DNA from: an uncultured Marinobacter sp.
GTDB lineage: Bacteria > Pseudomonadota > Gammaproteobacteria > Pseudomonadales > Oleiphilaceae
Assembly (NCBI RefSeq): GCF_946886895.1
Contig: NZ_CAMPJO010000008.1
Coordinates: 62,001-126,000, forward strand
Direction: 5' to 3'
DNA length: 64,000 bases
This document shows positions 37,432 through 46,087 of the stretch, in pieces (the first letter of the stretch is position 1; each line of letters starts with the position of its first letter). Both the position numbers and the translations under genes were made by a program. The notes beneath the pieces were generated by a model. It ran no database searches. It saw only the letters and a program-made list of their open reading frames with translations, and was not told the DNA's origin.

Positions 37432-37536
37432 CTATTGGCCGGACACCCAGACGACGGCAAAAGCCACCACAAGCATGATAATCAGCACGGCAGCAACCGC
37501 GTCGACCTGACTGTCTGAGCGCATGGTTTTCTTCAT
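37432..37536 (-). CDS. 34-residue single-helix membrane protein
   Basis: A short frame encoding 34 residues: a polar, basic start (MKKTMRSDSQVDA) and then one continuous hydrophobic segment of about 19 residues ending VVWVSGQ. An AAGGAA ribosome site lies about six bases before the ATG. It lies antiparallel three bases from the end of the DUF2970 gene. The basic N-terminus and single helix are the pattern of real bacterial small membrane proteins. No homologue recognised; a second ATG at codon 5 could also start it. Confidence 0.55.
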   Translation of the reverse strand: MKKTMRSDSQVDAVAAVLIIMLVVAFAVVWVSGQ

Positions 37537-37785
37537 CGGCTTTTCCTTTTCTAGCAAGTTATCGTTACCCTAAGTAAAGCAGGAATTTGATATTCGTCCA
37601 GTCTGATGCCCTCCTCCTATATCACCTGAATCGATAAACATATTTGGAAATAATCATTTTAAGAATAAAAAGCGAGTGATATCCTGCGCCGGAGATATAT
37701 ACCAGGCTTACTCGGATTCGACTGGCACCGCCCCAAGCCGGTAGCCGGCGTTCTCCGACAAGAGGCTTTCAGCAGGACTTTCCCT
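37537..37785. promoter_or_regulatory. AT-rich control region upstream of cysI
   Basis: A 249-base stretch, markedly more AT-rich than its surroundings between about 37600 and 37685, containing ATAAACATATTTGG and TAATCATTTTAAG. It must carry the promoter of cysI and of the 34-residue protein. CysB control is expected for cysI genes, but CysB sites are too degenerate for me to mark one. Confidence 0.45.
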
Positions 37786-39438
37786 ATGTACGTATACGAT
37801 GAACACGATCGGCAAATGGCCGCCGAGCGAGTCGCCCAATTCCGCGACCAGACCGAGCGGGCCCTGGCTGGCGAGCTGGCAGAAGACGAATTTCTGCCGC
37901 TGAGGCTCCAGAATGGCCTGTACGTACAACGCCTGGCGCCGATGCTGCGCATCTGTGTTCCTTACGGCATGATGCGTTCGAAGCAGCTTCGCCGCCTGGC
38001 CCGCATCACCCGGGACTACGACAAGGGTTACGCCCACTTCACCACCCGGCAGAATGTTCAGCTGAACTGGCCGGCAGTGGAAGACGTGCCCGATATTCTC
38101 GCCGAGCTGGCGGACGTGGAGATGCACGCCAACCAGACCAGCGGTAATTGCATCCGGAACACCACCACGGATCAGTTCTCCGGCGTTCAGTCCGATGAGA
38201 TCGCCGACCCCCGCCCCTACTGCGAGATTATTCGCCAGTGGTCCACGTTCCATCCGGAATTTGCCTTTCTGCCGCGCAAATTCAAGGTGGCCGTGAACGC
38301 GTCCGAGAAAACCGACAGGGCGGCCATCCAGGTTCACGACATCGGCCTTCAGATGGTCCGTAACAGCGCCGGTGAACTCGGGTTCCGTGTCCACGTGGGT
38401 GGCGGTCTGGGTCGTACGCCCATGGTGGGCCCGGTGATCCGGGAGTTCCTGCCAGAACTGGATCTGCTGACCTATCTGGAAGCGGTGCTCAGGGTCTATA
38501 ACCGCTACGGTCGCCGGGACAACAAGTTCAAGGCCCGTATCAAGATTCTGGTCAAGGCCGTGACGCCGGAAGGCTTTGCCGAGAAAGTGGAAGCGGAGTG
38601 GGTTCATATCAAAGACTCTCCAACCCGCCTGACTCGCGAGGCCATTGAGCGTATTCAGGGCTATTTCACCGAGCCCGCCTACGCCAGCCTGGACAACGCC
38701 ACCGAGCTGCTCGCGCGCCAGCGTTTTGAAAACCGCGGCTTTGACCAGTGGTTGAGCCACAACGTGGATACCCACAAGAAGCCGGGCTACGCCATCGTCT
38801 CCCTGACCATGAAGAAAACGGGCACACCGCCAGGCGATGTCACTGACCGGCAGCTTGAGCAGATCGCTGATCTTGCTGATCAGTACAGTTTCGGTGAGGT
38901 TCGGGTGACCCATCAGCAGAACGTGGTGCTCGCCGATGTCCGTCAGGATCAGTTGCTGGAACTCTGGGAGGCGATCACCCCCATGGGATTCGGTACCGCC
39001 AATCTGCACACGCTGACCGACATTATCTGCTGCCCGGGCGGCGATTATTGCGCGCTGGCGAATGCCAAGTCGATTCCGGTGGCCGAGTCGATCCAGCGCC
39101 GGTTTGATGATCTCGACTATCTGTACGATCTGGGCAACATTGATCTGAACATCTCCGGTTGCATGAACGCCTGCGGCCATCACCATGTCGGCAACATCGG
39201 TGTTCTCGGGGTCGACAAGAAGGGCCAGGAGTTCTATCAGGTCAGTCTCGGTGGGTCGTCGCATCACGATGCCGCCGTCGGCAAGATTCTTGGGCCTTCA
39301 TTCGCCCAGGGAGAGATGCCCGAGGTCATCGCCAAAATCCTCGATGTTTATGTGGGCCAGCGCACGGAAGAGGAAACCTTCCTGGATACCTATCGGCGTG
39401 TTGGGATTGATCCTTTCAAGGAGCGGGTTTATGCCTAA
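37786..39438 (+). CDS. cysI: Sulfite reductase hemoprotein (nitrite/sulfite reductase)
   Basis: A 550-residue siroheme and 4Fe-4S enzyme reducing sulfite to sulfide for cysteine synthesis. The duplicated ferredoxin-like half domains are visible (YAHFTTRQNVQLNW and VRVTHQQNVVLADV). Cluster and siroheme ligands are CCPGGDYC and NISGCMNACGHHHVG. No CysJ flavoprotein gene is adjacent; the next gene is DUF934, the usual partner of this CysI type in Pseudomonas. CobA, which makes the siroheme precursor, is also in this window. Confidence 0.93.
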   Translation: MYVYDEHDRQMAAERVAQFRDQTERALAGELAEDEFLPLRLQNGLYVQRLAPMLRICVPYGMMRSKQLRRLARITRDYDKGYAHFTTRQNVQLNWPAVEDVPDILAELADVEMHANQTSGNCIRNTTTDQFSGVQSDEIADPRPYCEIIRQWSTFHPEFAFLPRKFKVAVNASEKTDRAAIQVHDIGLQMVRNSAGELGFRVHVGGGLGRTPMVGPVIREFLPELDLLTYLEAVLRVYNRYGRRDNKFKARIKILVKAVTPEGFAEKVEAEWVHIKDSPTRLTREAIERIQGYFTEPAYASLDNATELLARQRFENRGFDQWLSHNVDTHKKPGYAIVSLTMKKTGTPPGDVTDRQLEQIADLADQYSFGEVRVTHQQNVVLADVRQDQLLELWEAITPMGFGTANLHTLTDIICCPGGDYCALANAKSIPVAESIQRRFDDLDYLYDLGNIDLNISGCMNACGHHHVGNIGVLGVDKKGQEFYQVSLGGSSHHDAAVGKILGPSFAQGEMPEVIAKILDVYVGQRTEEETFLDTYRRVGIDPFKERVYA

Positions 39439-39937
39439 CGTCATTTCTCCGGATGGTAGCATCCGTCAGGATAACTGGGCGGTGGTGCCCCGACCGGACG
39501 AGGGGGAGTCCCTGGCCATACCCTCTGACCAGCCGGCATTGGTTCCGGCGGATCTCTGGCTGGCCGGGCATGAGCATTTTGCCGGGCGTGAGGACATCGG
39601 TGTGTGGTTCGACAGCCACGATGAACCGGAGATTCTCGAGGGCAAGGTAAATGAGTTGCCGGTGATTGCGGTGAATTTTCCGAAATTCAGCGATGGCCGG
39701 GGGTACAGCATTGCCCGGTTGCTCCGCGAGCGCTTTGGCTATACCGGCGAGCTGCGGGCCATTGGCGATGTGCTGCTGGATCAGCTTCAGTTTATGAAGC
39801 GCTGCGGGTTTGATGCCTATGTGCTGAGGCCGGACAAGGATATTACCAAGGCTCAGCGGTGCCTGAATTTCTTCAGCCAGGGGTATCAGGCGGCTACGGA
39901 TACGGATGTTCCGCTGTTCCGGCGTCGGGCTTCCTAG
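39431..39937 (+). CDS. DUF934 protein, partner of CysI
   Basis: A 168-residue DUF934 protein. It overlaps cysI by eight bases and starts at the ATG inside the end of that gene. Family features: LPVIAVNFPKFSDGRGYSIA, LLRERFGYTGELRAIGDVLLDQ (two stretches) and CGFDAYVLRPDKD. It is almost always linked to this type of sulfite reductase and is needed for sulfite reduction or electron delivery in some bacteria; the mechanism is not known to me. Confidence 0.9.
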   Translation: MPNVISPDGSIRQDNWAVVPRPDEGESLAIPSDQPALVPADLWLAGHEHFAGREDIGVWFDSHDEPEILEGKVNELPVIAVNFPKFSDGRGYSIARLLRERFGYTGELRAIGDVLLDQLQFMKRCGFDAYVLRPDKDITKAQRCLNFFSQGYQAATDTDVPLFRRRAS

Positions 39938-39970
39938 ATTCGGTGTCGCACCTCCTTGGCTTTGGAGTAC

Positions 39971-40167
39971 GAAGCTAGGACGATACCCTTTCCAAAACAC
40001 GCTCCTTGCGGCACATCCCTGTGGCGCTTGGGCTCCGCCCCTCAGTGCTTATTGCTCCTGCGTCGCACTGAGGGTCCTGGGCAGGCCGTCCATGGCCAGC
40101 CCGTGAAGCGCTTTCGCGCTCCACCCATGGCTCCGCACAGTTTTGGAAAGGGTATCGCCCTAGCTTC
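39971..40167. repeat. 197-base nested palindromic element
   Basis: Two 28-base arms (39971-39998 and 40140-40167) are inverted copies with one mismatch. Inside, a second perfect ten-base inverted pair CCCTCAGTGC (40039-40048) and GCACTGAGGG (40065-40074) occurs. The element fills the gap between the convergent DUF934 and acuI genes and has no credible coding frame. It resembles a mobile repeat (MITE or REP-like) rather than a simple terminator; a family assignment would need a genome search. Confidence 0.75.
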
Positions 40168-40226
40168 TATACCAAACAACTTCGTGAGCCCCGCACGTGG
40201 TTCCCGGCTTTTCAGATTCCGTCCGG

Positions 40227-41225
40227 TTATCTTGCGTGGTCGAGAACGATCTTTCCGGATGACTCGCCTTTCAGGAACGCCTTCAACGCACTATCCAGCT
40301 CAGCTCGTCCGATGTCTCGTGCGGATGCTTCGGTTTTCGGGCAGGCCCAGTCGCCGGCGAATTTTTTCCAGATGGCGAGTTTTTCCGCCAGCGGGATTTC
40401 AACGGAATCAACGCCCAGCAGGTTCACGCCCCGCAGGATGAATGGCAGTACCGTGGTCTGCAGGCCCGGGCCGGCGACGAGGCCGCAGCAGGACACGGAA
40501 CCACCCGGCTGGATCTGTTTGAGCAGCTCTGCCAGGGGCGAGCCGCCAACGGTGTCGACGGCGTTGGCGAAGACGGGTTTCACCAGGGGTTTCTTTTCTT
40601 CCGCCAGGGTCTCCCGGCCAACAACGTCCGTGGCACCCAGGGCCTTCAGATTGTCGGCATGACTCGCTTTGCCGCTGATCGCCACTACATCAAAACCGAG
40701 TGTTGTCAGCAGTTCCACGGCAACACTGCCCACTGCGCCGGAGGCGCCTGAAACGGCCACTCTGCCCTGCTCTGGCCTGGCGCCCATGGTCAGGAGTTTC
40801 TGAACGCACAGTCCGGCAGTGAGGCCAGCGGTGCCGTAGATCATGGCGGTTCCGGCGTTCCAGCCGCCGGGCATGGGGATGCACCAGTCCGCCGGAACGC
40901 GGATGTATTCACCGAATCCACCGGCGGTGTTCATGCCCAGGTCGTAGCCGGTCACGATAACCTGACTGCCTGTCGGCCATTCGCCGGTCGCCGATTCCAC
41001 TACCTCGCCAGCCGCATCGATGCCCGGGGTGTGGGGGTAGGAACGGGTGACGCCTTTGTTGCCGGAGGCCGAGAGTGCATCCTTGTAGTTGAGCGAGGAA
41101 TGGCTTACCCGAATCAGTACGTTACCTTCCGGCAGGTCCGACGTTGTCAGGGTTTGTTCTGCGCCCTGGTAGTGGCCATCCTGTTCGTGCACACGCCAGG
41201 CTTTGAATTCAGTAGGTGCTGTCAT
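40227..41225 (-). CDS. acuI: Acryloyl-CoA reductase-type MDR oxidoreductase (AcuI/YhdH)
   Basis: A 332-residue zinc-free medium-chain dehydrogenase/reductase. Family marks are SHSSLNYKDALSASG, YPHTPGIDAAGEV, GTAGLTAGLCVQKL and the NADPH site VSGASGAVGSVAVELL. AcuI reduces acryloyl-CoA to propionyl-CoA, relevant to DMSP degradation and acrylate detoxification in marine bacteria; YhdH of E. coli has the same fold and size. No DMSP lyase is nearby, so physiological substrate is inferred. It follows sohB on the same strand by 23 bases. Confidence 0.84.
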   Translation of the reverse strand: MTAPTEFKAWRVHEQDGHYQGAEQTLTTSDLPEGNVLIRVSHSSLNYKDALSASGNKGVTRSYPHTPGIDAAGEVVESATGEWPTGSQVIVTGYDLGMNTAGGFGEYIRVPADWCIPMPGGWNAGTAMIYGTAGLTAGLCVQKLLTMGARPEQGRVAVSGASGAVGSVAVELLTTLGFDVVAISGKASHADNLKALGATDVVGRETLAEEKKPLVKPVFANAVDTVGGSPLAELLKQIQPGGSVSCCGLVAGPGLQTTVLPFILRGVNLLGVDSVEIPLAEKLAIWKKFAGDWACPKTEASARDIGRAELDSALKAFLKGESSGKIVLDHAR

Positions 41226-41248
41226 GGTGATATCCCGTTGTCTGTCGG

Positions 41249-42316
41249 CTACTGGATGTTATGGTTGCGAAAGGCGCTTAGCACTTTCCAAACGGTGTGC
41301 TCCAGCGCGGTGCTGGTCGCCAGCCCGAGCTTTTCCGGCAGCGAACGTTTGCGCTGGTAGCCTACCGAGACTACGTCTGCCCGTTCACAGGCCTCAATGA
41401 GATATTCGTCGGAGGTCTGGATCTCGTCTATCAGGTTCACGTCCAGCGCACGTTTGCCGAACCAGATGTCGCCGTTGGCCACGGCGCTGATGTCCAGGCC
41501 CGGGCGCCGTTCGCTGACGTAATCCTTGAACAGGCCGTGGGTGTCCTCGAGATCTTCGAGGAATTTCTGACGCCCCTTGTCGGTGTTTTCGCCAAAGATG
41601 GTCAGGGTTCGCTTGTGCTCACCGGCGGTCAGGACTTCAAAATCGACGTCGTTTTTCTTCAATAACCGGTGGAAGTTTGGCAATTGAGCCACCACCCCGA
41701 TGGACCCCAGGATGGCAAACGGTGAGGCCACGATGCGGTCTGCCACGCAGGCCATCATGTAACCGCCACTGGCCGCCACCTTGTCAACACAGGCCGTTAA
41801 CCGCAAACCCTTGCTGCGGATGCGGTCCAGCTGCGCGGCCGCGAGGCCGTAGGAGTGCACCAGGCCGCCACCGCTCTCGAGGCGGATAACCACTTCGTCC
41901 CTGTCCGGGTTGGCCACGCTCAGTACCGCGGTGATCGCCCGGCGGAGCGGATCGGTATCGCTTGCCTTGATGTCACCATCGAAGTCCAGGACGTAAACAC
42001 GGGGAGCGCTCTCCTGATCGGCCTTCTGGTCGCCTTTTTTCTTGGCTTTTCCGGCCTTTTTTTCCGCCTTGTCTTCTTTCTTGCGGGCTTTCTGCCAGGC
42101 CTTGCGCTCCTTTTCAGACATCAGGCGCGCCTGAATGGACTCTTTGAGTTTGCGGTATTTGTCGTTGAGTTTGCGGATTTTCAGTTCACCGTCGTCGTGA
42201 TCACTGTCGCGGTCCCTCTGGGCCGCGGAAACGATGACGGAAATGACCACTATCGCCGCGACAACCAGTGTCACAGCCTTGGCCAGGAACAAGCCGTATT
42301 CTGTCAGGAACTCCAA
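41249..42316 (-). CDS. sohB: Inner-membrane peptidase SohB
   Basis: A 355-residue S49 peptidase. One N-terminal membrane helix (about 8-28), a highly charged lysine/glutamate-rich linker (about 50-95), and then the protease core with VYVLDFDGDIKAS, the catalytic serine in KVAASGGYMMACVAD and GSIGVVAQLPNFHRLL. SohB suppresses degP defects in E. coli and probably degrades membrane or periplasmic protein fragments. Length matches the family (349 in E. coli). Confidence 0.92.
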   Translation of the reverse strand: MEFLTEYGLFLAKAVTLVVAAIVVISVIVSAAQRDRDSDHDDGELKIRKLNDKYRKLKESIQARLMSEKERKAWQKARKKEDKAEKKAGKAKKKGDQKADQESAPRVYVLDFDGDIKASDTDPLRRAITAVLSVANPDRDEVVIRLESGGGLVHSYGLAAAQLDRIRSKGLRLTACVDKVAASGGYMMACVADRIVASPFAILGSIGVVAQLPNFHRLLKKNDVDFEVLTAGEHKRTLTIFGENTDKGRQKFLEDLEDTHGLFKDYVSERRPGLDISAVANGDIWFGKRALDVNLIDEIQTSDEYLIEACERADVVSVGYQRKRSLPEKLGLATSTALEHTVWKVLSAFRNHNIQ

Positions 42317-42415
42317 AGTGCTTCTCCAGATTCGATATGCGAACGTCAGAGTGTAACTTACCGAAATAGCGGTGATAAGCAGAGCAAAAAAATTAAAACA
42401 AGCGTTCGATCAAGC

Positions 42416-42444
42416 TTGACACCCGGGGTATCTCACCATAAAGT
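42416..42444 (+). promoter_or_regulatory. Possible promoter for the SCP2 gene
   Basis: TTGACA (42416-42421) and TAAAGT (42439-42444) with 17-base spacing, about 100 bases before the start codon. The -35 is perfect and the -10 matches four of six. A small hairpin (CAGGCGC with GGTGCCTG) lies in the leader. Confidence 0.42.
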
Positions 42445-42545
42445 CGAATAACGAGACAGGCGCCATCCGGGTGCCTGTTCAGGCTCGACGCCAGGGGACT
42501 CAAGCCGCCCCATGACAATAGACATCCACCAATAAGGGTAAACCA

Positions 42546-42860
42546 ATGTCTGTAGCTCAGATATTTGAAAAGCTCGAACAGAATTTCAACGCAGACGCAG
42601 CGCGAGGCCTCGACCTGGTGTTCCAGTTTGACATTGAAGACGACAAAACCTACCACCTCGTCATCAATGACGGCGCCTGCAAACTACACGAAGGTGCCCA
42701 CGACGATCCTTCCGTCACCCTGATCATGAATTCCGAAACCCTGCAGGGCATCGTTTCCGGCGAGACCGACGGCATGCAGGCCTTCATGGCAGGCCAGCTA
42801 CGCGCCGAAGGCGACATGATGCTGGCCACCAAGCTGGGCGAGCTGTTCAACATGGGCTGA
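42546..42860 (+). CDS. SCP2 sterol-binding-domain protein
   Basis: A 104-residue single SCP2 domain, a small fold with a hydrophobic tunnel that binds lipids. Typical parts are LVFQFDIEDDKTYHLVINDGACKLHEG (in two stretches), VTLIMNSETLQGIVSGETDGMQAFMAGQ and LRAEGDMMLATKLGELF. Ligand unknown. It stands alone, followed by a perfect 17-pair terminator. Such proteins are common in lipid-degrading marine bacteria. Confidence 0.9.
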   Translation: MSVAQIFEKLEQNFNADAARGLDLVFQFDIEDDKTYHLVINDGACKLHEGAHDDPSVTLIMNSETLQGIVSGETDGMQAFMAGQLRAEGDMMLATKLGELFNMG

Positions 42861-42877
42861 ATCGGGTCCCGATGCAC

Positions 42878-42917
42878 GCCACAAAAAAACCCGCTGAGCT
42901 GCGGGTTTTTTTGTGGC
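42878..42917. terminator. Bidirectional rho-independent terminator
   Basis: A perfect 17-pair hairpin with loop TGAGCT: arms GCCACAAAAAAACCCGC and GCGGGTTTTTTTGTGGC. It separates the convergent SCP2 and fimL genes and should work in both directions. Confidence 0.95.
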
Positions 42918-42944
42918 ATGAAGCCCGACGATGACCAACTCCAC

Positions 42945-44651
42945 CTACAAGCCCACGTCGTCCAGGGACGATTCCGCCAGCTTGAGCAGGTCGAGGTTGC
43001 GGTCTTCCCGTTTGCCAATACTCTCAATGTAATACTCCAGGGATGTCAGCGCATCCGCCAGAGCTTCCAGCACCTGGATTTCCGGTGTGTCACGGGCATC
43101 CAGCAGCCGCTCCTGTATCGAGGCTGCCACCCGCTCCAGGACATTCGCAGCCGAAGGATCGTTGACCATCTGCAGACCACCCCAAATGCTGTGGAGGGTT
43201 GCTGGCAGGTTGGCCAGGTGCAGCTTGTCGTAATCCGATTCAATGAACGCAGTGATGGCCCGCTTGGCCAGTGTCAGGGCACTTCGCGCTTCATCGGCCA
43301 CCACGTACATGGCTTCGCGGAGGTACAGGGAATCTTCGTGGCTGCGCTCGCTGCCTGCCAGGGCGTCGGTTTCGGAGGTAATGCCCCGGGTGACGATCTG
43401 CATGACGGCGTCTTCTATTCCAAGCACGGAGTCAGCCAGCCGGTAAAGTTCATCATCGCCCGGCGAACGGGAATCGAGTTCCCACTGCCTCAGCTTGGCA
43501 GCCTCTTCCCGCGAGAGGGTCGCAAGGCGGTTGAGGTCAAGCATCAGCAGTGTGTTGGCCAATCGCTCCAGGGCATCGGCAATGGAAGCAAATTCGGCCA
43601 GATCCGGTTCAATGCCCCGCTCGATGATGTCGAGTTTGTCCTTGAGCTGATTCAACTCGTCCTGCAATGCGTCCGACAACGACTTCAGGACATCGCTGCC
43701 CGGGCCATACAGCCGCCGGGAGTGGGCTTCCATCATGGCATCCGGAAATTCCGCGGGCGCGAGGTTGAAGGCCGATAAAACCTGGGCGACCTCAGGATTG
43801 GCGGAACCGCTGCGCCACAGCAGATAGACGAGATCGCGGATCAGCGAATCCGGAGCGTCTTTTGCTGTCGCCACCTTGCCCACATACACCACCTCACGGG
43901 CATACTTCTCAATGCGCATGAGCAAACGCTTGCGGGCCTTGTTGAACATCATCGCCCGGTCCAGCATGGTGTCGGCAACCGTCGCTACCAGGCACCACAT
44001 CTGCGCCATGGGGGCACCCTGGCACAACCTGGCGAAGCCGCGAGCCGAACGGCCGATCAACTTTTTGCTGACCACCGGGTTCCGTTCCTTGAGCGCCCCG
44101 AGCAGGGCCACCTGAAAGGTCAGCCGCATGCGCCTGGCAAGAATCTCATAATCCGCTTCGTTACCCTCAAACGCCGGAACCGACACCGCGCTGCAGAAAT
44201 CCGGGCGCTCCTTGACATCGACATCGAAGAAACAGGATTCGGGGTACGGTTTCTCCCGGCGGGCTACGCGTAACTCGTTAATCACTGGCAGCAGCAGTTC
44301 CGGGTGATCAACCCGTTGCTGATGGTAGTACTCCACGTAGCGGCGCAGTATAAAAAATGCGCTACTCAGGGTGGTTAACAGGATGTTTTTGTCATCATTG
44401 GCACCGACGGGGACATCGTTTGCCATGGTCACGGCTTCCTGGCACAGGAGTGTGCCACCGCGCAGTTCCACCAGAATGAAGATGCCCCGGAGCTGGTTCA
44501 GAAAATCCAGGCAATTCTGAAGGTCTTCCCCACTCTCACGGTTCTCCTGGAAGCGTTCAAGGCTGGACTCGGCCTGCTTGATGGTCTGCTCGATCTCACT
44601 TTTGACAAGATCAAACGACTGCGATTTCGTCGCCAGAGACGATTGAACCAT
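42945..44651 (-). CDS. fimL: FimL-like protein, homologous to the ChpA N-terminus
   Basis: A 568-residue soluble helical protein. Its beginning (LVKSEIEQTIKQAESSLERF, then CLDFLNQLRGIFILVELRGG) and ending (DLLKLAESSLDDVG) match the Hpt-like N-terminal part of ChpA. A ChpA would continue for some 1800 more residues, but here a stop codon is followed by a strong terminator, so this is the free-standing paralogue FimL. In P. aeruginosa FimL (PA1822) is a scaffold raising cAMP through CyaB and promoting type IV pilus twitching. The dnaQ-rnhA-gloB-mltD neighbourhood upstream also matches. A 254-base gap before the ATG should hold its promoter. Confidence 0.85.
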   Translation of the reverse strand: MVQSSLATKSQSFDLVKSEIEQTIKQAESSLERFQENRESGEDLQNCLDFLNQLRGIFILVELRGGTLLCQEAVTMANDVPVGANDDKNILLTTLSSAFFILRRYVEYYHQQRVDHPELLLPVINELRVARREKPYPESCFFDVDVKERPDFCSAVSVPAFEGNEADYEILARRMRLTFQVALLGALKERNPVVSKKLIGRSARGFARLCQGAPMAQMWCLVATVADTMLDRAMMFNKARKRLLMRIEKYAREVVYVGKVATAKDAPDSLIRDLVYLLWRSGSANPEVAQVLSAFNLAPAEFPDAMMEAHSRRLYGPGSDVLKSLSDALQDELNQLKDKLDIIERGIEPDLAEFASIADALERLANTLLMLDLNRLATLSREEAAKLRQWELDSRSPGDDELYRLADSVLGIEDAVMQIVTRGITSETDALAGSERSHEDSLYLREAMYVVADEARSALTLAKRAITAFIESDYDKLHLANLPATLHSIWGGLQMVNDPSAANVLERVAASIQERLLDARDTPEIQVLEALADALTSLEYYIESIGKREDRNLDLLKLAESSLDDVGL

Positions 44652-44905
44652 AAACGCTTCCTGTTAACTTTGCGGAGACTACCGCATCCTCGTCATGCAC
44701 TGTGGGCCCTCACAGCACTGCGGGGCCCCGGGTACACTTGTTGTTGTACCTGAGCTGCTGAACTCAGTTTGCCATCGGCCGGTTTTATCCTGTCCGGCGC
44801 GTCCGCCCGTGCAAAAAACTGGCGAACTTATCATTACTTATAACATAAAACTCAAGTACCTCAAGAAAGGCACAATGTAACATTTGGTACACGCCGACCC
44901 AGTTC

Positions 44906-45616
44906 TCACTCCGCCGCCGACAGTTTGCCCCAGACCGTTTCACCAGCCTGCTTCGCCAGGCCCGTCATGAATGCCTCGTGGGCGCTGTTCTCGGCTTCCG
45001 ACGCCCGGACAACCGGAAGCCGGGCCCGGTCATCCAGCAACCGGCGAATGCCGCCGCTTCCACCGGCACCATCTGCCCCGGCGTCCAGCGACAGTGCGGT
45101 CTGCCCCCCGGTCAGCAGCAGGTAAACATCGGCCAGAATTTCCGCATCCAGCAACGCGCCATGAAGGTCCCGGTTGCTGTTATCCACCCCGTAACGCTTA
45201 CACAGGGCATCCAGGTTGTTTTTCTGGCCGGGGTGCCTGGCCCGGGCAATGGCCAGCGAATCCACAATTCCGCAATGGTCCGCGGTTTTCCGGACCGGTT
45301 TAAGCCGTGCAAACTCGGTGTCCATAAAGCCGATATCGAAGGCTGCGTTATGAATGACCAGTTCCGCGCCCTTGATGAATTCAAAGAATTCATCGGCAAT
45401 GTCGGCAAACTTCGGTTTGTCAGCGAGAAACTCGTTGGTGATGCCGTGGATGGCAATGGCTTCGGCTTCCACCTCCCGGTCCGGGTTGATGTAAACGTGA
45501 TAGTTCCGTCCGGTAAGCTGCCGCTCCATCAATTCCACACAACCGATTTCAATGATCCGGTGACCTTCCGAAGGGTCGATACCGGTCGTTTCCGTATCAA
45601 GGACAATCTGTCTCAT
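44906..45616 (-). CDS. dnaQ: DNA polymerase III epsilon subunit (proofreading exonuclease)
   Basis: A 236-residue DnaQ. Exonuclease motifs: Exo I VLDTETTGID at residues 5-14, Exo II VIHNAAFDIGFM near 97, Exo III HGALLDAEILADVY near 160. The alpha-binding C-terminal tail is present (last 40 residues, with TVWGKLSA). It removes mispaired 3-prime nucleotides during replication. It follows rnhA by 27 bases on the minus strand, the reverse arrangement of the divergent E. coli pair but the same as in Pseudomonas. Confidence 0.95.
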   Translation of the reverse strand: MRQIVLDTETTGIDPSEGHRIIEIGCVELMERQLTGRNYHVYINPDREVEAEAIAIHGITNEFLADKPKFADIADEFFEFIKGAELVIHNAAFDIGFMDTEFARLKPVRKTADHCGIVDSLAIARARHPGQKNNLDALCKRYGVDNSNRDLHGALLDAEILADVYLLLTGGQTALSLDAGADGAGGSGGIRRLLDDRARLPVVRASEAENSAHEAFMTGLAKQAGETVWGKLSAAE

Positions 45617-45643
45617 ACCTTACCCGTTCAGACGTTGGTTGAT

Positions 45644-46087
45644 TCAGGCGTTCGCGAGCTCGGCCACGCCTTTATTGGCGAGTTGATCCGCCAGTTCGTT
45701 ATCCGGAACACCGGCGTGCCCCTTGACCCAATGCCAGTTCACCCGATGCTTTGATGTCTCAGCGTCCAGCGCTCGCCACAGATCGTCGTTCTTGACCGGT
45801 TTCTTCGAGGCGGTTTTCCAGCCGTTGCGTTTCCAGCCGGCAAGCCACTCGGTAATGCCCTTGCGGACATACTGGGAATCGGTGTACAGCTCCACGTCAC
45901 AGGCCCGCTTGAGCGCTTTCAGGCCCTGGATTGCGGCCATCAACTCCATCCGGTTGTTGGTGGTATGGGCTTCACCGCCGTGGAGCGTCTTGCGCACATC
46001 GCCATAACGCAACACCACGCCCCAGCCGCCTGGGCCAGGGTTCCCCTTGCAGGCTCCATCGGTATACAAGGTTACTTTACCGGTCAT
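45644..46087 (-). CDS. rnhA: Ribonuclease HI
   Basis: A 147-residue enzyme that degrades RNA in RNA-DNA hybrids. Catalytic acids: D in [17 protein letters not shown] in [11 protein letters not shown] in LYTDSQYV and the final D in [12 protein letters not shown]. Length equals the E. coli enzyme minus a few residues. It overlaps the upstream methyltransferase by 11 bases and precedes dnaQ by 27. Confidence 0.96.
   Translation of the reverse strand: MTGKVTLYTDGACKGNPGPGGWGVVLRYGDVRKTLHGGEAHTTNNRMELMAAIQGLKALKRACDVELYTDSQYVRKGITEWLAGWKRNGWKTASKKPVKNDDLWRALDAETSKHRVNWHWVKGHAGVPDNELADQLANKGVAELANA

Noticed and set aside
37708..39267. Open frame of 519 codons on the minus strand opposite cysI
   Set aside because: Antisense to the siroheme reductase, whose catalytic motifs are intact; the antisense protein has no plausible fold.
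39971..40167. CRISPR or insertion-sequence remnant
   Set aside because: There are no regularly spaced direct repeats and no transposase frame; only inverted arms are present.
42945..44651. Truncated or frameshifted chpA pseudogene
   Set aside because: The stop is followed by a perfect terminator and the gene order equals that of fimL in Pseudomonas, so a complete FimL is the better explanation.
44695..44880. 61-codon open frame between fimL and dnaQ
   Set aside because: No ribosome site, many prolines and cysteines in no pattern, and it lies in the expected fimL promoter region.
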